NCBI GenBank assembly: GCA_001603055.1
Contig: LVAZ01000393.1
Coordinates: 1 to 10,930 of the forward strand
Length of the DNA: 10,930 nucleotides
Direction: 5' to 3'
From: Victivallales bacterium Lenti_02
Lineage (GTDB): Bacteria; Verrucomicrobiota; Lentisphaeria; Oligosphaerales; Lenti-02
The notes under the pieces were generated by a model. That model was not told the origin of the DNA. It ran no database searches and was given only the letters and a program-made list of their open reading frames with translations. Made by a program: the position numbers and the translations under genes. Positions 1 through 6,500 of the stretch are shown piece after piece. The stretch's first letter is position 1, and each line of letters begins with the position of its first letter.

Positions 1-53
1 TCGGCGTTCCCCACGGCCAGGATATCACCCTTGATCTCTGGTTCCGGCCGTAG
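1..53 (+). CDS. C-terminal tail of an unidentified gene (partial)
   Basis: In the third plus-strand frame the first bases read GVPHGQDITLDLWFRP and then a TAG stop at 51-53. The other two plus frames give either an early stop or read straight on into the neighbouring hairpin. The alternating hydrophobic/polar ending resembles a closing beta strand. The stop lies just before a strong hairpin, as expected for two genes converging on a shared terminator region. Only about 17 codons are visible, so no family can be named, and the call rests on plausibility and context alone. Confidence 0.4.
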   Translation, partial: GVPHGQDITLDLWFRP

Positions 54-61
54 AACCAAAC

Positions 62-88
62 GGCCCCGCCGGGGTTGCCGGCGGGGCC
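62..88 (-). terminator. Rho-independent terminator of the iclR / iron-sulfur unit
   Basis: A perfect 11-bp inverted repeat (GGCCCCGCCGG, loop GGTTG, then CCGGCGGGGCC) lies 16 bp beyond the stop codon of the minus-strand iron-sulfur gene. Read on the minus strand the stem is followed by GTTTGGTT, a short T-rich run. On the plus strand it is followed by G-rich sequence instead. The polarity therefore fits termination of the minus-strand unit, although the hairpin may also slow transcripts arriving from the plus-strand gene ending at 53. Confidence 0.7.
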
Positions 89-104
89 TGGGGGATGGGT
101 TGGA

Positions 105-2405
105 TTAGTCCTGGGTGCGGGCGTAGGGACAGGACATCATGCACATCTCCGCCACGCAGGGGCGAATTTTGAGGATGGTGTCCTGCTTGGTCATGCCCTC
201 GGCCAGAGCCTCGGCGGTGATCTTCTCGGGGATGGCGGCGTTGGACTTCGAGCCGGTGAGGACGACGCCTTCCTCGGGCACCAGGCCGTAGCGCAGAGCC
301 CAGTCGCAGCGGACCTGCTCGACCGGGTTGAAGACGAGGTTCTTGCCGCCGATGCGGACGCTGGCGGTCTTCGCCTTGAAGGCGTTCACCGTGCAGCCCT
401 TGAGGCAGCGGTCGCACTCTTCGCACTCGATGCGCAGCTCTTCGAGTCCGGCCAGCTCGTCCTCTTCGAGTTCGGCGTCGACCACGATGGCGAGGAAACG
501 GACGTTGGGGCCGAATTCGTCGGTGTTGACGAAGCCGCCCTTGGTGAGGGTGCCGAGTCCGGCGCAGACCGCCGCGAAGCGGTTGCAGAAGAGATTGGGC
601 TGGGGACCGCGCGGGTTGGCGGCCCAGGAGCCGGTGCCGCAGAGGTCGTAGGTGGCGGCGCATTTCCAGCCCCAGCCTTCCATGATCTTCATCATCTTCA
701 GGCCGATTTCGTTCAGTTCGCGGTGGCTCTGGTGCTGGGCGAAGGAGTAGGGGCCGATGGCCTCGGCCGGGCCGCGGCCCATGGACTCAACGCTCTGCTG
801 GGGAATCCGGTAGCCCAGGACGATGACCGATTTGGCCCCGGTCAGATGGTCCTCGGGGGTGTGGACGGCGCGCTTGCTTTCGGTCACCTCGGCGGAGGAG
901 GTGAGCCAGCGCTGGCCGGTCTCGCGGGCGTTGAGGATGGTTTCGCCCTCGAACACCGGGCGGATGGCGTTGGCCACCTTGGCCAGACGCTTGGCGGAAG
1001 TGATGCCGACCAGGTCCGCGCCCAGTTCGTCGGCCAGAACATGGATGGCGGCGGTGGGATCGACGGTTTCCTGCAAGGGCGCGTAGGTGGAGTTCTGCTC
1101 GTCGGCCTCGAGTTCGGCGCTGGTCAGGATGAAAGCCGTGTAGCCGCGCCAGTCCGCGCCGAGCAGCGGGGCCGAGAAGTCGCGCACCTTGGCGATGGCG
1201 GTCTTGCCGGGTTCCTCGGAGAGGCTGCCCATGATGTAGGGAGCGGCGCTGTAGCCGAGCTGCTCCAGGGTGTGGCTGGCGTAGAAGGCGCTCATCTGCG
1301 CGTCGTACATGCCCGTGAAGCTCCATTCCACCTGTCGGTCCTTGGTGGTTTTCGGGGCTTCGGCGGGGGCGCGGCAACCGATGAGGACAAAGCTCTTGGC
1401 GTCGGGGAGCAGGGGTTTGACGTCGATTCCGGCGGCTTCGAGGTCGGCGCAGGAGCGGACGACGATGCGGTCCATGCCGTCGGCCATCATCTTGGTGAGC
1501 ATCTGCATCTGCACCCGGCGCTCGGGCTTGGGCGAGGAGGGGACCACATCCTTCTTGCGGATGGGGGCGCTCGAATAGTCCTTGTTCCAGCTCCGCTTGT
1601 TCTTGGGCAGACAGTATTTGATACAGGGGCCCATGGTGCCGCCGCGGAGGCCGAATTTCTCGACGCTGGCGAGGATCGACTCCTCGTTGACTTCCTCGGG
1701 GATGTCGGCGTCGATGCTGAGGCCGAAATGCTCGGCCCAGGCGCAGCGCCAGAGGTTCTTTTCGCAGCGGGTGTAGCTGTTGCCCTCGATCTTGAGCGCG
1801 ACCTCGCCCTTGGTCTCCTTGGTGAAGGCCATGGTGGGGCAGTGGGTGACGCAGAGGTTGCAGCGGTCGCAGAGGCTGTTGCCGGGGAGCAGGGGATTGG
1901 CCGCCAGCGGGGCGTCGGTGATGATCGAGACGAAACGGTTGCGGGGGCCGTATTCGGGAGTCATGGAAAGTCCGCTCCAGCCCAGCTCGGAGAGCCCGGC
2001 GGCGACGCCCGCGTAGATGTGGGACATGTCGGGGGCGAAGGTGGCGTCCAGTTCCTTGTACTCGCGATAGCGCCAGATGTTGCTGGCGGTGATCGGCACC
2101 GCCCGCCAGCCGCGGTCCTCGAACCACTTGGCCATGCGGTACGACATCACATCGAGATGGTTGTTCATCAGCAACTGGTAGACGTAGGTCCCCTGCTGGT
2201 GGGCGTTGATTTCACCGCCGATCTCGATCATCGCGTCGGTGTGGTGAATGGCGCAGACGAGGACGCTTTTGGCCTCGGGCATGATGCCGGCCGGGCTCAT
2301 CAGGGGCGGGCAGTTCTCCCACCGCTCGATGTTGCCCACGCCCACCAGGTGGGCCCCGAGATCATACGCGGCTTGCTTCGCTTTGGCGGTCAACAGGGAA
2401 TCCAT
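105..2405 (-). CDS. Tandem QueG-like (epoxyqueuosine-reductase-type) 4Fe-4S protein
   Basis: This is a 766-residue cytoplasmic iron-sulfur protein with no Tat or Sec signal. Two regions carry the QueG / reductive-dehalogenase type ferredoxin signature. The first is CDRCNLCVTHCP at residues 179-190, with C214, C221, C261 and C265. The second is CEECDRCLKGC at 661-671, with C700, C750, C755 and C759. Each half thus has eight candidate ligands, enough for two [4Fe-4S] clusters. Before each ferredoxin set comes the family's LGWSGLSMTPEYGPRNRF-like or FGPNVRFLAIVVDA-like stretch (about 142-168 and 616-645). A third, cysteine-poor copy of the preceding domain lies at about 310-435. QueG proteins are usually about 310-380 residues, so this is more than double length. 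In QueG the N-terminal domain holds cobalamin; whether these copies do is unknown. The start at 2405 is chosen because AGGAG sits 8 nt upstream; the GTG at 2444 has no such site. The substrate is unknown, and a tRNA role is unlikely given the architecture. Confidence 0.88.
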   Translation of the reverse strand: MDSLLTAKAKQAAYDLGAHLVGVGNIERWENCPPLMSPAGIMPEAKSVLVCAIHHTDAMIEIGGEINAHQQGTYVYQLLMNNHLDVMSYRMAKWFEDRGWRAVPITASNIWRYREYKELDATFAPDMSHIYAGVAAGLSELGWSGLSMTPEYGPRNRFVSIITDAPLAANPLLPGNSLCDRCNLCVTHCPTMAFTKETKGEVALKIEGNSYTRCEKNLWRCAWAEHFGLSIDADIPEEVNEESILASVEKFGLRGGTMGPCIKYCLPKNKRSWNKDYSSAPIRKKDVVPSSPKPERRVQMQMLTKMMADGMDRIVVRSCADLEAAGIDVKPLLPDAKSFVLIGCRAPAEAPKTTKDRQVEWSFTGMYDAQMSAFYASHTLEQLGYSAAPYIMGSLSEEPGKTAIAKVRDFSAPLLGADWRGYTAFILTSAELEADEQNSTYAPLQETVDPTAAIHVLADELGADLVGITSAKRLAKVANAIRPVFEGETILNARETGQRWLTSSAEVTESKRAVHTPEDHLTGAKSVIVLGYRIPQQSVESMGRGPAEAIGPYSFAQHQSHRELNEIGLKMMKIMEGWGWKCAATYDLCGTGSWAANPRGPQPNLFCNRFAAVCAGLGTLTKGGFVNTDEFGPNVRFLAIVVDAELEEDELAGLEELRIECEECDRCLKGCTVNAFKAKTASVRIGGKNLVFNPVEQVRCDWALRYGLVPEEGVVLTGSKSNAAIPEKITAEALAEGMTKQDTILKIRPCVAEMCMMSCPYARTQD

Positions 2406-2413
2406 GGCACGGT

Positions 2414-2418
2414 CTCCT
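2414..2418 (-). promoter_or_regulatory. Ribosome binding site of the iron-sulfur gene
   Basis: On the minus strand AGGAG is followed by 8 nt and then the ATG at 2405. This is the best Shine-Dalgarno match in the window and decides the start over the in-frame GTG 39 nt upstream (2444), which is preceded by TTGAAGCCGAAAGTCT. Confidence 0.8.
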
Positions 2419-2456
2419 ACGCTGGTTTCGACGGGTTCCTGCACAGACTTTCGGCT

Positions 2457-3227
2457 TCAATCGTGCCAGAGGCGGGCGAGCCGGTCCACGGTTCGCCGCA
2501 TGGCGGTGAGATAGGGGGAATGAAAGGACTCCTGCCAGCGGAACTCGGGCAGGTGGATGCCAAGGGCGCCGAGCAGGCTGTCGCCGTCGAGCACCGGCAG
2601 GGCCAGGCTGGCGGCGGTGCGCTCGTGGGCTTCGGCGTAGCCCTGTTCACGGATGCGGGCGAGGCCGGCGTCCAGGCCGGCGGAGTCGGTGATTCCGTCC
2701 CAGTCCTCGCCGGGAAATCCCGCGTTGGCGACGAGTTCCGCCAATTCATCGGGGGTGGCGTAGGCCGCCAGCACCCGGCCGGTGACCGTGCGCCAGAGAC
2801 GGGTGTGCTCGCCGTCGAGCCGGTCCGAGTCCACCTGCACGATCTGCTGGCCCAGGGCACGGGCCAGAACCCGCCGTTTCCCCTCCGCCAATGTCGTCAG
2901 CACCACGCTCTCGTTGAGCTGGACGGCGAGCTGCACCAGATGCTGGAGCAGGCGCGGGGACAGGGGCCGGGCCGCGCTCCGGTTGCGCAGAAGCTGCCCC
3001 ACCTTCGGCCCGAGACAATAGCGACCGTCGCCCTCGTTCACCGCGAACCCCGCCAGGGTCAGGGTTTTCAGCAGATTGTGCGCGGAGGTCCGTTTGAATC
3101 CCATCCGGGCCGCGATTTCGGCCAGGGGCATGCCCGTCCCCCCCGGCGCGCGGGAAAGAAGTTCCAGAACTTCCAGCCCTTTGCGCAGGGCCTCCACCGG
3201 GGATCGTTCGTTCGACGCGCGTTCCAT
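2457..3227 (-). CDS. IclR-family transcriptional regulator
   Basis: This 256-residue protein has the usual IclR length and layout. The N-terminal winged helix-turn-helix spans about residues 12-75, with the helix-turn-helix core at 34-56 (PLAEIAARMGFKRTSAHNLL) and the wing ending in GRYCLGPKVGQL. The effector-binding domain (about 85-252) shows family landmarks: TGRVLAAYAT at 149-158, IREQGYAE at 192-199, and LALPVLDGDSLLGALGI at 208-224. IclR proteins bind small acids or aromatic and sugar-derived ligands and often control a neighbouring operon as well as themselves. Here the only co-directional neighbour is the iron-sulfur gene 51 bp downstream, so that is its likely target. A good promoter and repeated TTCCGCA sites lie just upstream. 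The ligand cannot be read from the sequence. Confidence 0.9.
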   Translation of the reverse strand: MERASNERSPVEALRKGLEVLELLSRAPGGTGMPLAEIAARMGFKRTSAHNLLKTLTLAGFAVNEGDGRYCLGPKVGQLLRNRSAARPLSPRLLQHLVQLAVQLNESVVLTTLAEGKRRVLARALGQQIVQVDSDRLDGEHTRLWRTVTGRVLAAYATPDELAELVANAGFPGEDWDGITDSAGLDAGLARIREQGYAEAHERTAASLALPVLDGDSLLGALGIHLPEFRWQESFHSPYLTAMRRTVDRLARLWHD

Positions 3228-3256
3228 ATTGCGGAAAGCCTTTCTCTTATGCGGAA
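3222..3256 (-). promoter_or_regulatory. Candidate IclR autoregulatory operator
   Basis: Two TTCCGCA repeats on the minus strand (plus-strand tgcggaa at 3230-3236 and 3250-3256) are spaced exactly 20 bp apart, about two helical turns. The first forms part of an imperfect 15-bp inverted repeat, TTCCGCAATATGGAA, overlapping the regulator's start codon. TTCC-spacer-GGAA palindromes are typical of several IclR-family operators. The second repeat sits at the predicted transcription start. Binding by this particular protein is inferred from position only. Confidence 0.45.
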
Positions 3257-3257
3257 C

Positions 3258-3285
3258 AGAATAACGGTTTCCCTGGATTTTTCAA
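3258..3285 (-). promoter_or_regulatory. Predicted sigma70-type promoter of the iclR unit
   Basis: On the minus strand TTGAAA (five of six matches to the consensus -35) is followed by a 16-bp spacer and TATTCT (four of six matches to the -10). The start of transcription would be near 3251, giving a leader of roughly 25 nt before the ATG at 3227. The region is markedly richer in A and T than the genes around it. Confidence 0.5.
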
Positions 3286-3365
3286 GAAGAGACGAAGAAA
3301 AATCAATCGGCACGGGGGCATTCCTGCGGAGAAGCCTGGGCGGGGTGGTTGCATGGTGCTTTATC

Positions 3366-3394
3366 TTGCCTGTCAACCGGTTGATGCAGATAAA
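3366..3394 (+). promoter_or_regulatory. Weak predicted promoter of the giant secreted-protein gene
   Basis: TTGCCT at 3366-3371 and GATAAA at 3389-3394 are separated by 17 bp, the optimal spacing. Each box matches the sigma70 consensus only partly. Support comes mainly from the perfect palindrome that occupies the spacer and from the AT-rich setting. The implied leader is about 155 nt. Another promoter in the region cannot be excluded. Confidence 0.35.
3373..3384. promoter_or_regulatory. LacI/GalR-type operator
   Basis: TCAACCGGTTGA is a perfect 12-bp palindrome with the central CG step and AACCGGTT core typical of LacI/GalR-family operators. It lies between the predicted -35 and -10 boxes, where binding would block RNA polymerase. 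No LacI-family gene lies in the window, so the regulator would act in trans. LacI-family proteins usually respond to sugars, which would fit the carbohydrate-binding look of the downstream protein. Confidence 0.5.
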
Positions 3395-3482
3395 TACCAG
3401 ATGGCACGAAATATGGTTTGAAATCGGTTTTGGCGTTGTTTCCGCCCAATAGGTTCTTTGGACGGTGCGTTGTGACTAGTAG

Positions 3483-3501
3483 GCATCGGTTGCGATGCAA
3501 C
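3483..3501 (+). other. Overlapping small hairpins in the leader of the giant gene
   Basis: GCATCG-GTTG-CGATGC (3483-3498, 6-bp stem and 4-nt loop) overlaps GTTGC-GAT-GCAAC (3489-3501, 5-bp stem and 3-nt loop). The two stems cannot form together. They lie about 60 nt before the chosen start codon. The structures are seen in the sequence; any regulatory role is speculative. Confidence 0.3.
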
Positions 3502-3557
3502 GGCATTCGGTCTCTGAACCTCTACCACGGGAATGTGCCCTTGGCGGGCAGTGGATC

Positions 3558-6500
3558 ATGATAAACGAACGCGCTAGACGGCAGGGGCCCGGTTGGGCGG
3601 GCTTGGTTTTTCTGATGGTTTGCGGGCTTGGCCTCGGCCTGCCACCGGTTCGTGCCAACGAGGCGGAGCTGGCGGGCTGGCAGCGTCTGGTGGCTTGCCG
3701 CCGGGCGGAGGGCAACGTGACGTTCGCCTACGACTGGCTGCAAGTGGGCAGTCTCGAACTGCTGATCCGGCCGCGCGAGGGGGGGGCGTCGGCGACTCTG
3801 GTTTTCGACGGCGAGGGGCTGGATGCCGCGCTGGACAAGGGCGGGACGACGCGGTCCCTGCCGGTGCGGGCCTATCCGGTCTCGTCCGCCGGGCTGGCTT
3901 CGCCCGTGGAAGTCACCTTCAAGTTGCGCAACACGGAGTGGGCGCTGTATCTGGACGACCGTCTGGCGGCGACTCTGGCGGCCCCCTTCGCGATGCCGGG
4001 CGAGGTGTTCATCGAGGAATACCGGGCGGGCTGGGTGCGTTCGCAGCCCCTGTTCCGGGCGGTTCCCCAGGAGAGCTACCATACGGATTTCATGATCGAG
4101 GAGGGGGCGCCGAACCAGCTCTATCCCTGGCGCCCGGAATCCGGCGCCTGGCGCATCCACACGGCCCTGGACGACGCCCTGGCCCGGCCCGAGACCAACA
4201 TGACCCGGGTGCAGCAGGCACCGCTGACGGCGGACAAGAGCCCGAACTTCTATTCGCTGAAAGGGGCCGGGCAGCCGGGCATCATCACCACCGGGTTCGA
4301 CTACTTCGACAACTACAATCTGGCGGCGGCCATGATGGTGAACAAGGGCGAGGCGGGCCTGGTGTTCTACCACCTCGACGCGGAGAACCATTACGGCTTC
4401 ACCCTCGACATGCTCGACGGGAACCAGGGCTTCGGCATCCTGCGGCTGTGGCGGGTGCGGGGCGGGGAGCGGACGGTGCTGGCCGAAGTCCGGGCCGATT
4501 TGTTTCCCAACCAGTGGCAGCTTTTGCAGGTGCAGGCCCACACCGACGAGATCGTCTGTCTGGTCGACCATTTCCCGGTGCTGCGGGTGGCCGAAACCCT
4601 GCCGGTCGGCGGCAAGGTGGGATTGTATGTGAACCACGACGAGGAAATCTGGTTCGACGATGTGTTTCTGAAGGGGTTCGACCAGGTGCTGCTGCGCAAC
4701 GCGGGGGAAATCCGCTACCAGATGCTTGGCGGGGACGAGGCGTTCTTCCGCAACGGCGGCAGGTTCGGTAGCACCGTGTCCGAACGCGCGACCGAGCTGC
4801 GGGTCCCCGCCGCGAATGCTCCCCAGCGCCTCCTGCTGGGGCGGTCCCATCATCAGGGGATTTTCTTCGGTGCCGAGTTCCAGCCCGCCCCCGGCGACGT
4901 GGAGTTCGGTTTGCTTGCCGGGTACCGGGGCGACGAGCTGCCCTATTACCGGTACGTGGTCCGGCATGAAGGGGGCCGGGAGACGTTCCGGCTCGACCGG
5001 GTGAGCCCCCTGGGCGAGCAGACGCTGGACTCCTGGAGTCGGCCGCTGGTCGCGGGCGAGCGCTATCGTCTGGCGGTCGACGCCACCGAGGAAGGCTGGC
5101 TGCGGTTTCTGGAAGACGACCAGTTGGTGCTGCTGCACCCGGTGGAGGGGCTGCTGGCCGGCGCCCCCGGCCTCTGGGTCGGGGCCGGCACGTCGAGCAG
5201 GCTGCGCGGGCTGCACTACAACTTCGAGCGCGAGCGCCACAAGGAGCGGCTCCAGCAGAACGAAGTGTTCGCCAACGACAATTTCATGCGCCACTGGGCA
5301 AGCGCCGAGGGGCAGTGGATTGCCGGGGCCGACGGGAAGCTCTGGCACAAGGGCGATTTCTTCAACGACTTCTCGATCCGTCTGCCCTGGGTGACGGGGG
5401 CGGTGCTCCATGCGGGGGTGCCGGAAGACGCCAACGAGGGCACGGTGCGGGTGGCGGTGGGCGAGAAGGAGCTTACCCTCGTCGTGGCCCTGCCGGGCCG
5501 CGAGCCCGAAGAGCAGAAGGCGACGCCGACCATTCCCGAGGGCAAGAAGCTCGCGGACCTCGACTACACTCTGCACCACGAGGGGTACTGGCTCTGGATC
5601 ACCATCGGCGGCGAACGGGTGCTGCGCCACCGGCTGGCCGAACCCCTGCCCGGCCGCCAGGTGCGGGCCGAGGGCATGAAGCTCGAGCAGTTCGCCCGCA
5701 GTCTGGTCACCCGCATCAACGTGATCGACGACTTCTTCTCCGAATCCCCCTTCAACTGGACCATCAACGGCGGCACCTGGCAGATCGTGAACCGCTTCCA
5801 GTGTACGCCCAGTTGGTCCCATATGATCGGCGAGTCGGAGGACAATCTGGCGGCGCTGTGGTACAAGGCCCTGTTCGAGGGCGACATGACCCTCGAATTC
5901 TACGCGGGGACGCGGCACGGCGACTGGTACTACCGCATGGGCGACCTGAACTGCACGATCATGGCCCAGACCACCTCGCCGAGTTCCGGCTACACGGTCA
6001 CCTGCACCGAGTGGGACCAGGAACTCTCGCAGAAATGGACCACCCTGCGCCGCAACGGCGAGGTCATGGTCCGTTCGGACGACTATCTGGTGCCCCGGCG
6101 GCGGGCGGGTCTGGTGCGCAAGTTCCTGAATCCCCTGGTCAGCCAGGGGCGTCCCTATCATGGCGCGTGGTACTACATCAAGCTGCGCAAGATGGGCGAC
6201 AAGCTGGAATACTATTTCGACGACCACAAGATTTTCGAGACGACCGACCCGGAGGCGCTCCGCGACGGGCTGGTGGGCATCTGGACCTTCATGCACTCGA
6301 TGACGGTGGCGCAGGTGAAGATCACCTTCGACTCGATGCGTCCCCGGCCGATCCGCCTGCTGCCGCCGCCCGCATCCCCGCCGCCTGCGACCGAACCGGT
6401 GCCGGCGGTGACGCTGAACGGTTTCCCCCTGCAAGCCTTGGAACCGAGCCGGTGGCAGGTCGAGGACACGGTGGGCTACGCGCGGCCGGAAAGCCTGCCG

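Larger units (their letters stand above)
3228..3557. other. Divergent intergenic regulatory region
   Basis: This is the only gene-free stretch over 300 bp in the window. It separates the iclR unit (leftward) from the giant secreted-protein gene (rightward). From left to right it holds candidate IclR sites and the iclR promoter (3222-3285), about 60 bp with no recognised element, a LacI-type palindrome inside a rightward promoter (3366-3394), and a hairpin-forming leader (3483-3501). A TTTCCGC at 3439-3445 echoes the motif at the iclR start but lacks a matching half-site. I found no small gene or RNA in it. Confidence 0.7.

Noticed and set aside
105..2405. Respiratory reductive dehalogenase
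   Set aside because: It lacks a Tat signal and a neighbouring membrane anchor gene, and its layout is a tandem QueG-like one rather than the RdhA one. Similarity is limited to the shared cluster-binding region.
2406..2444. GTG at 2444 as start of the iron-sulfur gene
   Set aside because: It has no good Shine-Dalgarno sequence. The ATG at 2405 has AGGAG at 8-nt spacing and begins the conserved domain directly.
75..3452. A 1125-codon plus-strand open frame antisense to the iron-sulfur and iclR genes
   Set aside because: Its translation is low-complexity (G, A, V, D, H rich) with no domain. Open antisense frames are expected in GC-rich DNA, and the minus-strand genes here have clear motifs.
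3495..3557. A longer start (ATG at 3495) for the giant protein
   Set aside because: It would bury the signal peptide behind 21 residues and has no convincing ribosome site. The ATG at 3558 gives a standard n-h-c signal peptide.
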